NCBI RefSeq assembly: GCF_009904105.1
Contig: NZ_JAAABJ010000634.1
Coordinates: forward strand, 1 to 43,785
Origin: Elizabethkingia argenteiflava
GTDB taxonomy: Bacteria > Bacteroidota > Bacteroidia > Flavobacteriales > Weeksellaceae
Direction: 5' to 3'
Length of the DNA: 43,785 nucleotides
The stretch's first letter is position 1; each line of letters begins with the position of its first letter. Under the pieces are notes generated by a model. The model had not been told where the DNA came from. It did no database searches and was given only the letters and a program-made list of their open reading frames with translations. The position numbers and the translations under genes were made by a program. This document shows positions 24,288 through 33,060 of the stretch, piece after piece.

Positions 24288-26540
24288 ATGAAAAATATGA
24301 CATCTAAAAGACTGTGGTACTATTTAATAGGCGTTATGGTAATCTCTTTTGCCGTACTCATTTATTATGGAGCGGAGATTTATCGAAAAGTACCTCCTAT
24401 TCCCGAGCGGGTAATGACTACTGAAGGCAGGCTACTCTATACGGGGAAAGATATAAAAGATGGTCAAAATGTATGGCAGTCCATCGGCGGTCAAACTGTG
24501 GGGAGTGTTTGGGGGCACGGAGCTTATATTGCCCCCGATTGGACAGCAGATTATCTGCATCGGGAAGCCTTGCTTTTATTAGAAGCCTTGGCCGGAAAAG
24601 AGGGGCGTATTTATAAAAATATGGGCGAAGAAGAACAAGCCAGATATAAAATTATATTACAAAAAGAATTGCGTACCAATACTTTCGATGAAAAGACGAA
24701 TACGATTTATTTATCTCCCCAGCGTGCAACGGTACAGCAGCAATTGGCCAATTATTACAGTCGTCTTTTTATGGACGATCCTTCTATGAATAAATTAAGA
24801 GAGGCTTATGCTATTCCTATTAATACCATTAAAAATAGGGATCGAATGGATAAAATGAATGCTTTTCTTGCTTGGTGCACTTGGGTATGTATTACGCAGC
24901 GTCCTGATGATAGTATCACTTACACCAACAACTGGCCTCACGATGAGTTAGTAGGTAACATCCCCTCGAGCGCTCTGCATATATGGTCGGGATTTAGTAT
25001 ATTATTGTTATTAGCAGGTTTATCCTTCATGGCTTTATATTATGCTAAAAATAAAGAAGAAGAGGTAGAAGAACTTCTCCCCTTAGAGGATCCTTTGCGT
25101 AATATGAAGCCCACTCCTTCTATGAGAGCCACTTTAAAGTATATTTGGGTAGTGGGGCTATTAATACTGGTACAAATGTTGGCGGGGGTGGTGACGGCTC
25201 ATTACGGAGTCGAAGGAAGTGCTTTTTATGGTTTTCCACTGGATCAGTACGTCCCTCAGTCGGTCTCAAGAAGTTGGCATGTACAGTTGGCTATTTTTTG
25301 GATTGCGACCTCTTGGTTAGCCACCGGTTTGTATATAGCTCCTGCAGTGTCGGGCTATGAACCCAAATACCAAAAATTAGGAGTCAATATATTATTTTTT
25401 GCTTTATTGATAGTGGTATTAGGCTCTCTTACTGGGCAATGGTTAGGTGTAATGCAGAAGTTAGGATTAGAGGCTAATTTCTTTTGGGGTCACCAGGGAT
25501 ATGAATATATAGAGTTGGGTAGGATTTGGCAGATTTTACTTTTATTAGGATTAGTGCTTTGGTTAGTTCTGATGTTACGTGCCCTGATGCCTGCTTTAAA
25601 AAGAAAGGATGAAAGCCACCATATGCTTCTTTTATTTATAGCTTCCTCCGTTGCGATCGCTGTTTTTTATGCAGCAGGTTTAATGTATGGTAGGCAGACG
25701 CATATGGCTATTGCAGAGTATTGGCGATGGTGGGTGGTGCATCTTTGGGTGGAAGGCTTCTTCGAAGTTTTTGCTACCGTAGTAGCAGCTTTCTTATTTA
25801 CCCGATTAGGATTGTTACGCGTGGTAGCAGCAACTCGTGCAGTACTATTTTCTACCATTGTATTTTTAAGTGGGGGTATTTTAGGTACTTTTCATCATAT
25901 CTATTTTTCGGCGACTCCCATATCGGTTTTGGCAGTCGGAGCCACTTTCAGTGCTCTGGAAATAGTACCTTTGGTTTTTATTGGTTATGAGGCTTATCAT
26001 AATTATCAATTGAGTAAATCCACTCGTTGGATTCAAGCTTACAAATGGCCAATTTATTGTTTCATATCCATGTGTTTTTGGAATTTTTTGGGGGCTGGTA
26101 TCTTTGGGTTTGCGATTAATCCGCCCATTGCGCTTTACTATATTCAAGGACTCAACACCACAGCTTTACACGGACATGCCGCCCTCTTTGGGGTATATGG
26201 AATCTTAGGTATAGGATTGATGATGTTTGTATTGCGGGGTTTATATCCCGAACGACAATGGAATGAAAAGTTAATCGCTTCAGCCTTTTGGCTAATTAAT
26301 ATAGGCTTATTTCTTATGTTGGTAATTAGTCTTTTGCCCATAGGAATTATGCAAGCTATAGCATCTATTAAAGAGGGATATTGGTATGCACGTTCAGCAG
26401 AATTTATGCAGAAGGATATTATACATTTCTTTAGATGGATGCGGGTACCAGGAGATATTCTATTAGGGGCGGGAGAGCTTTTATTGGTGATATTTATAAT
26501 AGGATTAAGGCAAGGCTGGTCTTTAAAAGAAAAACGCTGA
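24288..26540 (+). CDS. norB: quinol-dependent nitric oxide reductase
   Basis: Single-subunit qNOR (750 residues) that reduces NO to N2O at the inner membrane with quinol as donor. After the first span (about 12-32) comes a periplasmic region resembling NorC but without a CxxCH haem motif, then a haem-copper oxidase-like core of about 12 spans. Metal ligands can be placed: H331 (SWHVQ) and H630 for haem b, H628 (LHGHA) for haem b3, and H485, H536, H537 with E489 (HLWVEG, FHHIYF) for the non-haem iron. Missing oxidase tyrosine and presence of E489 mark NOR rather than O2 reductase. Co-transcribed with ric; serves NO detoxification, since no other denitrification gene is seen. Confidence 0.95.
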   Translation: MKNMTSKRLWYYLIGVMVISFAVLIYYGAEIYRKVPPIPERVMTTEGRLLYTGKDIKDGQNVWQSIGGQTVGSVWGHGAYIAPDWTADYLHREALLLLEALAGKEGRIYKNMGEEEQARYKIILQKELRTNTFDEKTNTIYLSPQRATVQQQLANYYSRLFMDDPSMNKLREAYAIPINTIKNRDRMDKMNAFLAWCTWVCITQRPDDSITYTNNWPHDELVGNIPSSALHIWSGFSILLLLAGLSFMALYYAKNKEEEVEELLPLEDPLRNMKPTPSMRATLKYIWVVGLLILVQMLAGVVTAHYGVEGSAFYGFPLDQYVPQSVSRSWHVQLAIFWIATSWLATGLYIAPAVSGYEPKYQKLGVNILFFALLIVVLGSLTGQWLGVMQKLGLEANFFWGHQGYEYIELGRIWQILLLLGLVLWLVLMLRALMPALKRKDESHHMLLLFIASSVAIAVFYAAGLMYGRQTHMAIAEYWRWWVVHLWVEGFFEVFATVVAAFLFTRLGLLRVVAATRAVLFSTIVFLSGGILGTFHHIYFSATPISVLAVGATFSALEIVPLVFIGYEAYHNYQLSKSTRWIQAYKWPIYCFISMCFWNFLGAGIFGFAINPPIALYYIQGLNTTALHGHAALFGVYGILGIGLMMFVLRGLYPERQWNEKLIASAFWLINIGLFLMLVISLLPIGIMQAIASIKEGYWYARSAEFMQKDIIHFFRWMRVPGDILLGAGELLLVIFIIGLRQGWSLKEKR

Positions 26541-26562
26541 ATTTTATAGGTGATGCTTGCAT

Positions 26563-26600
26563 AAGCTTATCGGCTGAAACTTCTGTTTAGCCGATAGCTT
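26563..26600 (+). terminator. hairpin after norB
   Basis: AAGCTTATCGGCTGAAAC (26563-26580) pairs with GTTTAGCCGATAGCTT (26585-26600), with two single-base bulges and a 4-base loop. It lies 23 bases after the norB stop. The T run after it is weak (TAATGAAGTTTT), so termination is probable but not certain. Confidence 0.6.
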
Positions 26601-27013
26601 TAATGAAGTTTTGGCAAGGCAGGTAATAGCTCTAAGTATCTACTAGTAAAAATTTTACAGTTAGAAGAACGAAATAGAATTCTCAAGTGAGCAGATAAAT
26701 ATCCAGATACAGGAGACGTAATTCAATTCAATCTGGAAGAAGTATATCATTATAATATGTAAAAGAATAGTTTACTCAATTATACAGCAAACATTCAAGG
26801 GTACAAAACACTCATATCGTTAATGTAAGATTAAGGGAGTGAGAGTGAAGTGATATTAAAAATTTTCAAACTCATTTTTTACCTTTATGTTCACCGATAA
26901 CATGCTGTATCAGAGTACTATTTATGCAAGCGTATAAATAGTCTTATTTGGTAAATATATTTCTTAAGATGCTATGAATCTTTATTTTTATAAAGATAGG
27001 TTTTTAACGAAAA

Positions 27014-27040
27014 TATTGCCTGAAGAAAATCCAGGCAATA
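27014..27040 (-). terminator. hairpin, possible terminator of the crp-like gene
   Basis: TATTGCCTG at 27014-27022 and CAGGCAATA at 27032-27040 form a perfect 9-bp stem with a 9-base loop. On the minus strand it is followed by TTTTCGTTAAAAA. It lies about 130 bases past the end of the minus-strand Crp-family gene. Confidence 0.45.
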
Positions 27041-27171
27041 AACTTCTTTTCAAAGCGATAGGAGTCGCTCCATTGTCATTTGTGAATTTGAGATCAAATA
27101 ATATTTTAAACTTAAAATTTAAAACTATAACAAATTTATGTATTTTCCATACTGCATAAAATGAATGTCGG

Positions 27172-27741
27172 TTAAAAAATACGCTTTCGAATTCTGCTTA
27201 AGGCTTGTGGAGTAATACCGATATAAGAGGCTATATATTTCAAAGGGACTCTTTTGATAACTTCTCGATTTTGTTGAAAAAGGCTTTCGTAGCGTTCCTG
27301 TGGGGATTGGGCAAGTAGGGAAAATTCGCGCTCAGCTCTTTCTAAATAGGCTTTTTCATTGAGTATCCGGCCTATTCTTTCCCATTTTAGGGACTGACGA
27401 TAAAGATCTTGTACATCCTGCCATGACATTCTCATCACTGATGTGTTTTCTAAAGCCTGTAACATATATCTGCACGGCGTCTGGGTAATAAAAGAGTCGT
27501 AAGCACAAACAAAATCGTGTTCAAAAGAAAAATAGAAAGTAAGATCTCCTTCTCCTTTGTCGATAAAGCGTCTCACAATCCCTTTTTGTACGTAATAGGC
27601 ATAATTTTCTATACTGCCCTTCTTCGTAATGATTTCTCCTTTTTTATATTCTTTGTAAGATAGCTTACTAAGATAATAGCTGAACTCTTCATCTGTAAGC
27701 TGAATAATACTATCAAATATTTCTCTAATATTTTCCATCAA
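27172..27741 (-). CDS. Crp/Fnr-family transcriptional regulator
   Basis: 189 residues: a cyclic-nucleotide-binding-like beta barrel (KKGSIENYAYYVQKGIVRR, GEGDLTFYFSFEHDFVCAYDSF) followed by helix-turn-helix LKYIASYIGITPQALSRIRKR at the C-terminus. This short Bacteroidota-type Crp lacks the cysteines of FNR, so it does not sense oxygen through Fe-S; its ligand is unknown. It lies about 600 bases past norB on the opposite strand. In Bacteroidota some Crp-family proteins (HcpR type) govern NO response, but the sequence here does not prove it. Divergent from prfB. Confidence 0.87.
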   Translation of the reverse strand: MMENIREIFDSIIQLTDEEFSYYLSKLSYKEYKKGEIITKKGSIENYAYYVQKGIVRRFIDKGEGDLTFYFSFEHDFVCAYDSFITQTPCRYMLQALENTSVMRMSWQDVQDLYRQSLKWERIGRILNEKAYLERAEREFSLLAQSPQERYESLFQQNREVIKRVPLKYIASYIGITPQALSRIRKRIF

Positions 27742-27870
27742 TATCGTATGTTGTTTTTTTTTATGATCACTATTTTTTTTAGTAGAAGGTATATTGGAGT
27801 GTGTTTGTTTTGTAAATATATATTAATTTATTAAATAATAAATTATTACCGGCATTCACCATCTAAGTTT

Positions 27871-27878
27871 TATCTTTG
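27871..27878 (+). promoter_or_regulatory. -7 box of prfB
   Basis: TATCTTTG is a perfect -7 box, ending only 4 bases before the prfB ATG at 27883. With the usual 5-7 bases from box to transcription start, the message would begin at or next to the start codon, that is, nearly leaderless. Confidence 0.5.
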
Positions 27879-27882
27879 CTAA

Positions 27883-28992
27883 ATGATAAATAATGACCAG
27901 TTAAAAGATGTGCTAGCGCGTATTGAAGACTTATATAGATATCTACAAATTGAGAAAAAAAAGTTAGAAATCATTAACGATGACGAAAAAACGGCTGCAC
28001 CCGAATTTTGGAATGATCCTAAGGCTGCTGAGACTTTTTTAAAACAATTACGAGGCAAGAAGCGTTGGGTTGAAGATTATAATGAAATTAAAGTCGCTTT
28101 TGAAGATTTGTTGGTGTTGCAGGAATTTGCCAAAGAAGATGTAGAAAGTGAAAAAGATTTGGATAAAGCCTTTCCCAGGTTAATCGAAAAAATTGAAGAA
28201 TTGGAGTTTCGCAATATGCTCTCTAACGAAGGAGATGAATTGTCAGCCGTTATCCAAATTACCGCTGGCGCTGGAGGTACTGAAAGTTGTGATTGGGCTA
28301 GTATGTTGATGAGGATGTATATAATGTGGGCCGAAAAACAAGGTTTCAAAATAAAAGAGCTCAACCATCAAAATGGAGATGTTGCGGGCATAAAAACAGT
28401 GACTTTGGAGATAGAAGGAGATTATGCTTTTGGATATTTAAAAGGAGAAAATGGAGTCCACCGTTTGGTGCGTATTTCCCCTTTTGATTCCAATGCAAAA
28501 AGACATACCAGTTTTGTTTCGGTATATGTATACCCTTTGGTTGATGATAGTATAGAAATCAATATCAATCCGGCTGATATTACTTTTGAAACCATGAGGG
28601 CCAGTGGTGCAGGTGGGCAAAACGTTAATAAAGTGGAAACTGCCGTACGCTTGCGGCATGCCCCTACGGGTATTATTATAGAAAATTCAGAAAGCCGTTC
28701 GCAGCTTCAAAATAAAGAAAAAGCACTGCAACTTTTAAGATCTCGTCTCTATGAAATAGAGCTTGAAGAGCGAATGAAAGCCCGCAATGAAATTGAGGCG
28801 AGTAAAATGAAGATAGAGTGGGGAAGTCAAATCCGTAATTATGTGATGCATCCTTATAAATTGGTGAAAGATGTGCGCTCGGGTTATGAAACTTCCGATG
28901 TAGAGGCTGTAATGAATGGTAATATTACCCCTTTTCTAAAAGCTTTCCTCATGAATGAAGGGCAAAATACAGCAGATGATCAAGTTTTTTAA
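27883..28992 (+). CDS. prfB: peptide chain release factor 2
   Basis: Class I release factor for UGA and UAA stops; 369 residues. The stop-reading tripeptide SPF is in [15 protein letters not shown] and the hydrolysis motif GGQ is at 244-246 ([14 protein letters not shown]). The N-terminal coiled region [19 protein letters not shown] is continuous: there is no in-frame UGA and no CTTTGA slip site around codons 20-27, so this gene lacks the self-regulating +1 frameshift found in many bacteria. Divergent from the Crp-family gene. Confidence 0.96.
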   Translation: MINNDQLKDVLARIEDLYRYLQIEKKKLEIINDDEKTAAPEFWNDPKAAETFLKQLRGKKRWVEDYNEIKVAFEDLLVLQEFAKEDVESEKDLDKAFPRLIEKIEELEFRNMLSNEGDELSAVIQITAGAGGTESCDWASMLMRMYIMWAEKQGFKIKELNHQNGDVAGIKTVTLEIEGDYAFGYLKGENGVHRLVRISPFDSNAKRHTSFVSVYVYPLVDDSIEININPADITFETMRASGAGGQNVNKVETAVRLRHAPTGIIIENSESRSQLQNKEKALQLLRSRLYEIELEERMKARNEIEASKMKIEWGSQIRNYVMHPYKLVKDVRSGYETSDVEAVMNGNITPFLKAFLMNEGQNTADDQVF

Positions 28993-29140
28993 GTAAGCCC
29001 GCTGGAAGATTATTTTTGCGTTAAGAGGGGGTAGATGAAGAGCAAACTCTACTTTCTCATAAAAGTTAAACAATTATATTAAATAAAATTTCTATTCATA
29101 AAACGAGAATAGCTTTTAACATTAGAATATTTTATTTTTT

Positions 29141-29148
29141 TATATTTG
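29141..29148 (+). promoter_or_regulatory. -7 box of the dedA-family gene
   Basis: TATATTTG, an exact TAnnTTTG match, ends 20 bases before the ATG at 29169. No clear TTG in the -33 position. Confidence 0.5.
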
Positions 29149-29168
29149 TCGATCAATAAATCTACTAC

Positions 29169-29840
29169 ATGAAAAACTGGGAAAACCTGCTTAATCCTGA
29201 TTATTATATTACGAAAGGAGGACTCTGGATCATACTTTTTATTATTTTTGCTGAAACAGGCTTATTTGTTGGTTTTTTTCTGCCCGGAGATAGTCTTCTA
29301 TTTGTTTCCGGAATTTATGCTACCACCATTATTTCGGAGAGTTTCGGATCGACTGGAAGCGATTATATGGATACCACCATTTTAGCTACTTTAATAGCCG
29401 TAGCAGCTATTTTAGGAAATATGGCAGGCTATTGGTTTGGCTATAAAAGTGGTCCTGTGCTCTATGAAAAGAAAGATACCTGGTTATTCAAGAAAAAATA
29501 TTTGTTTAAAGCGCATGATTTTTTTGATGATCATGGCAGAATAGCGGTCATTATGGCGAGATTTCTCCCTATTGTAAGAACCTTTGCCCCTATTGTAGCC
29601 GGCATTGTAAAAATGGACAAGGCCAGATTTACCCTATATAATATAATAGGGGGTGTATTGTGGTCTTTCTCTTTGGTATATGGGGGGCATTATCTGGATA
29701 AAATGTTCAGAGACCAGATGGGGATTGATCTGAAAAGCCACTTGGAACTCATTATCCTTATTTTGGTGGTCATTACTACTGTTCCTGTGATAATTAAGTT
29801 TATGTCCAAAGCTAAGAAAAAAACTTCAAAAACAGACTGA
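29169..29840 (+). CDS. DedA-family membrane protein
   Basis: 223 residues, SNARE-associated/VTT domain. Family signatures are FAETGLFVGFFLPGDSLLF near residues 22-40 (re-entrant loop), GYWFGYKSGP and the ARFLPIVRTFAPIVAGIVKM stretch with the conserved arginine and proline residues around 130-150. DedA proteins in the inner membrane flip or recycle lipid carriers such as undecaprenyl phosphate, or phosphatidylethanolamine, using the proton gradient. Single-gene unit between prfB and dnaG, closed by a strong terminator. Confidence 0.9.
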   Translation: MKNWENLLNPDYYITKGGLWIILFIIFAETGLFVGFFLPGDSLLFVSGIYATTIISESFGSTGSDYMDTTILATLIAVAAILGNMAGYWFGYKSGPVLYEKKDTWLFKKKYLFKAHDFFDDHGRIAVIMARFLPIVRTFAPIVAGIVKMDKARFTLYNIIGGVLWSFSLVYGGHYLDKMFRDQMGIDLKSHLELIILILVVITTVPVIIKFMSKAKKKTSKTD

Positions 29841-29864
29841 TATCCAATTTTTTAAGTATATGAC

Positions 29865-29891
29865 AGAGATTGCTTTGGCAATCTCTTTTTT
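29865..29891 (+). terminator. intrinsic terminator after the dedA-family gene
   Basis: AGAGATTGC (29865-29873), loop TTTG, GCAATCTCT (29878-29886): a perfect 9-bp stem followed directly by a T run. It ends 39 bases before the dnaG start, so dnaG needs its own promoter. Confidence 0.9.
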
Positions 29892-29929
29892 CTTAGAAAT
29901 AATGCTAATTTTACTTTTTAAAGATTAAG

Positions 29930-31840
29930 ATGATTACAAAAAACACCATAGATAAGATATTTTCCGCCGTAAGGGTAGAAGAAGTGGTGGGCGAATATGT
30001 ACAACTAAAACGGGCGGGAGGAAATTATAAGGGATTGAGCCCCTTTCATGATGAAAAGACCCCTTCTTTTGTTGTTTCGCCAAGTAAGCAGATTTGGAAA
30101 GATTTTAGCTCTGGAAAAGGAGGAACAGCAGTTTCTTTTCTTATGGAAATTGAAAACTTCACCTATCCCGAGGCATTACGCTACTTGGCTAAAAAATATG
30201 GCATAGAGATAGAAGAAGATATACAGCAGGTTTCGGAAACTGAGAGAGAGTCTCGTAACCAAAGAGAATTGCTGTATAAAATACACGAAGTAGCGAATCA
30301 TTTTTTTCAAGAGCAATTATATCAAACAGAAGAAGGACAAAATATAGGACTTTCCTATTTTCGTGAGCGGAGATTAAATGATGAAGTGCTTAAGAAATTT
30401 CAATTGGGCTATTCGCCAGAACTTCGGAATGCTTTTACACAAATAGCACAGGAAAAAGGTTATGATAGAGATTTGCTCGAAAAATCAGGCTTGTCTATTT
30501 TTCCGGAAAATATACCTAGCGGAATAGATCGCTTTAGAGAAAGGGTGATATTCCCGATTCTCAGCTTTTCAGGAAGAGTATTAGGTTTTGGTGCGCGGAT
30601 TTTGAAGAATAATATTAAAACGGCCAAATATCTTAATTCTCCCGAGACCGAAATTTACCATAAATCTCATGTGCTGTATGGTATTGCTCAGTCCAAACAA
30701 TCTATATCCAGAGAAAACCACTGTTTGTTGGTCGAAGGTTATATGGATGTTATTTCCTTACACCAATCCGGTATAGAAAATGTAGTAGCCAGTAGTGGTA
30801 CCGCATTGACCAAAGAACAGATAAAATTAATCAAAAGACTTACGCCGAATGTAACTATTTTGTTCGATGGTGATGCCGCGGGGATAAAGGCCTCTTTTCG
30901 GAGTATAGACTTGTTGTTGGAGGAGGGCATGAATATAAAGGTAATGCTCTTTCCCGATGGACATGATCCGGATAGTTTTGCCAAAGCTTTCCCTAAGGAA
31001 TATGTTAAAAAATATATTGCGGAACATGCAGTAGATTTTATTCACTTTAAGATAGAAGTGCTTCAGAAAGACGCTGGTGAAGATCCTTTTAAGAGAGCAG
31101 AGCTTATTAAAGAAGTGGTCAAGAGTATAGCTTTTGTTCCCAATCATCTTCAGCAGGAAATATTTATACAACAGGTTTCAAAATTGCTATCTGTTTCCGA
31201 GCAGAATTTGTTTAATGAACTTCAGAATCAAAAGAACCACCTCCAGCAGCATGAAAAAACTAAGCCGCCTCAGTTAAAAAAAATTGAAACTGCACAGCTT
31301 GAGACCTCTATTCCGCCATTATTATTTCTAGAAGAAAAATTAGTAGAACTGATGTTAAAGTATGGTGATAGGGAAATGTTCAGAAAAAAAGAAGACAAAG
31401 TGATCAAGTCTTCTGTTATCCAAGAAATATTGAATCATTTTGAAGAAGATTCCTATGAAATTCAGAGCCCTTTGCACCAGAAAATTATTAATGAAATTCA
31501 AAAGGGCTTTGCTGAGAGTGCATTTCGTTCGGGGCAATTTTTCTTTAGTTTGATGGATGAGGAAGTTAGTCAAAAAGTTGCGGACGTATTAATAGAACCC
31601 CATCAAGTAAGTGATTGGAATAAATTTAATATTTATTTCAGTACAGAAGAAGAGGTGGTCGATAAATTGGTGCAGGATATTATCCTACGCCATAAACGCG
31701 AATATATATTGAAAATTATTAAAGATCTCCAGCTGAAAATACAGCAAGATCCTGGGAATGATGTACAATATTATGCTACAATACTAAAGCTTAGCAAGCT
31801 TAAAATAGAATTGGATAGAGTGCTATATAGAATATTGTAG
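29930..31840 (+). CDS. dnaG: DNA primase, zinc ligands replaced
   Basis: Makes RNA primers for replication; 636 residues. Order: N-terminal zinc-finger-like domain (about 30-95), catalytic core with VEGYMDVISLHQSGI and ILFDGDAAGIKA (Toprim acidic residues), C-terminal helicase-binding region. The usual zinc site (C..H in GLCPFHDEK, then CxxC in YHCFGCGKGG) is GLSPFHDEK and WKDFSSGKGG here: S37, D58 and S61 replace three cysteines and only H40 remains. From memory other Flavobacteriia show a similar change, so this is likely a clade feature, not an error. The fold around it is still well kept (KTPSFVVSP, GKGG). Starts 39 bases after a terminator. Confidence 0.96.
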   Translation: MITKNTIDKIFSAVRVEEVVGEYVQLKRAGGNYKGLSPFHDEKTPSFVVSPSKQIWKDFSSGKGGTAVSFLMEIENFTYPEALRYLAKKYGIEIEEDIQQVSETERESRNQRELLYKIHEVANHFFQEQLYQTEEGQNIGLSYFRERRLNDEVLKKFQLGYSPELRNAFTQIAQEKGYDRDLLEKSGLSIFPENIPSGIDRFRERVIFPILSFSGRVLGFGARILKNNIKTAKYLNSPETEIYHKSHVLYGIAQSKQSISRENHCLLVEGYMDVISLHQSGIENVVASSGTALTKEQIKLIKRLTPNVTILFDGDAAGIKASFRSIDLLLEEGMNIKVMLFPDGHDPDSFAKAFPKEYVKKYIAEHAVDFIHFKIEVLQKDAGEDPFKRAELIKEVVKSIAFVPNHLQQEIFIQQVSKLLSVSEQNLFNELQNQKNHLQQHEKTKPPQLKKIETAQLETSIPPLLFLEEKLVELMLKYGDREMFRKKEDKVIKSSVIQEILNHFEEDSYEIQSPLHQKIINEIQKGFAESAFRSGQFFFSLMDEEVSQKVADVLIEPHQVSDWNKFNIYFSTEEEVVDKLVQDIILRHKREYILKIIKDLQLKIQQDPGNDVQYYATILKLSKLKIELDRVLYRIL

Positions 31841-31889
31841 TTGATATCTGCCAGAATGTCCATATATTCGTTTGGAATAAAATTAGAAC

Positions 31890-32597
31890 ATGTTAGAAGA
31901 TAAAATTAAATCGATGGATATTAAAAAAGAATTTAGAGATTACGCGGTAAAACATCAGGGCGTTAATGGTCTCGCTACTGATCAGTATATGGGGATGTAT
32001 GGCCCTACCAATTTAACCCCCTACATTATGGAAGAGCGTCGTATGAACGTGGCTCAGATGGATGTTTTTTCCCGACTGATGATGGACCGGATTATTTTTC
32101 TAGGAACAGGGATTGATGATCAGGTAGCCAATATTGTGACGGCTCAGTTGTTATTTTTAGAAAGCGCAGATCCGGGTAAGGATATTCAGATTTATATTAA
32201 CTCTCCAGGGGGAAGTGTGTATGCAGGCTTGGGGATTTACGATACCATGCAGATCATTAAACCCGATGTTGCGACCATATGTACAGGGATGGCAGCCTCT
32301 ATGGGAGCTGTTTTATTGGTAGCTGGAGAAAAAGGTAAGCGTTCTGCTTTAAAACATTCTAGAGTTATGATCCACCAACCTAGCGGAGGTGCGCAAGGGG
32401 TGGCCTCTGATATGGAAATCAATTTACGAGAAATGTTAAAACTCAAAAAAGAGTTGTATGATATTATCTCCAAACATTCTGGACAGACTTATGAGTGGGT
32501 AGAGAAATCCTCTGATAGGGACTATTGGATGATATCCGAAGAGGCTAAAAAATTTGGTATGGTTGATGAAGTATTACAACGTAGGGAAGAGAAATAA
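31890..32597 (+). CDS. clpP: ATP-dependent Clp protease proteolytic subunit
   Basis: Serine peptidase that forms a 14-mer barrel and degrades proteins fed by ClpX/ClpA. 235 residues with the catalytic triad S137 (GMAASMGA), H162 (RVMIHQPSGG) and D211 (SSDRDYWM). The N-terminus is about 40 residues longer than in E. coli, including ATDQYMGMYGPTNLTPYIMEE, as seen in other Bacteroidota. 49 bases after dnaG; a co-transcript is possible. No clpX follows here. Confidence 0.95.
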   Translation: MLEDKIKSMDIKKEFRDYAVKHQGVNGLATDQYMGMYGPTNLTPYIMEERRMNVAQMDVFSRLMMDRIIFLGTGIDDQVANIVTAQLLFLESADPGKDIQIYINSPGGSVYAGLGIYDTMQIIKPDVATICTGMAASMGAVLLVAGEKGKRSALKHSRVMIHQPSGGAQGVASDMEINLREMLKLKKELYDIISKHSGQTYEWVEKSSDRDYWMISEEAKKFGMVDEVLQRREEK

Positions 32598-32621
32598 TTC
32601 TTCTGCAAGTATATTTTCTTT

Positions 32622-32662
32622 TTTTAGAGGGTGTAAAAACTTTAGTTTTATACCCTCTAAAA
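32622..32662. terminator. 17-bp hairpin after clpP
   Basis: TTTTAGAGGGTGTAAAA (32622-32638) pairs with TTTTATACCCTCTAAAA (32646-32662) over 17 positions with one G.T, loop of 7. The T tract is on the 5' side and A tract on the 3' side, as in bidirectional hairpins. It starts 25 bases after the clpP stop and probably ends or stabilises its message. Confidence 0.7.
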
Positions 32663-32707
32663 TAGAAAGGAAGAAGATTCCGGTCAGAGAGGTTAATATG
32701 TTTTTTT

Positions 32708-32715
32708 TATTTTTG
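32708..32715 (+). promoter_or_regulatory. -7 box before the small gene at 32720
   Basis: TATTTTTG matches TAnnTTTG and ends 4 bases before the ATG, the same near-leaderless spacing as prfB. It supports the neighbouring frame as a real gene. Confidence 0.45.
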
Positions 32716-32719
32716 CAGT

Positions 32720-32956
32720 ATGAAGAGTGTAGAGATTAAGGCAGAAGCGTTTTTTGAATTGCTTAAGCAGCAAAATGTTTCCATGTGGGATATTTTCGAA
32801 AAAATGATAGATGAGAAAGAGGAAAAGCGGATACTTTTTTTTAATAAAGACCAAGAACTCATTACCTCCTATATACTTCCTTGTACTTTGAAGCAACTGA
32901 AAGAGGATAAAAAAATATTTAACAAAACCTTTAGCAAGAAATTATCTCAAGACTAA
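32720..32956 (+). CDS. small hypothetical protein
   Basis: 78 residues, charged and probably helical (VEIKAEAFFELLKQQN, MIDEKEEKRILFFNKDQELI, LKQLKEDKKIFNKTF). No signal peptide, membrane segment or metal motif. Likely cytoplasmic. It has its own -7 box and lies after the clpP hairpin. I do not recognise a family. Codon use and composition look like true coding sequence. Confidence 0.6.
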   Translation: MKSVEIKAEAFFELLKQQNVSMWDIFEKMIDEKEEKRILFFNKDQELITSYILPCTLKQLKEDKKIFNKTFSKKLSQD

Positions 32957-33060
32957 AAGCATATATTGATCGGCTTTTCTTATAAACCTCATATTCTGTG
33001 GTCACACAAGAGCTATGAGAGCTGCCCATACCTGTTTTTTGCTATCAGGAAGTTAGTCTA

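Larger units (their letters stand above)
26541..27171. other. 631-base gap after norB
   Basis: Contains a hairpin after norB and another near 27014 (both listed). The stretch 26647-26763 reads, in one frame, KILQLEERNRILK-stop-ADKYPDTGDVIQFNLEEVYHYNM, which looks like a decayed gene with an in-frame stop. A 61-codon frame at 26974-27159 contains a perfect hairpin and is not believed to be a gene. No RNA gene recognised. Confidence 0.45.

Noticed and set aside
26974-27159. 61-codon open frame before the crp-like gene
   Set aside because: A perfect hairpin (27014-27040) lies inside it and the product looks like no protein; more likely non-coding.
32554-32739. 61-codon frame across the clpP terminator
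   Set aside because: Covers the clpP end and the 17-bp hairpin; not a credible gene.
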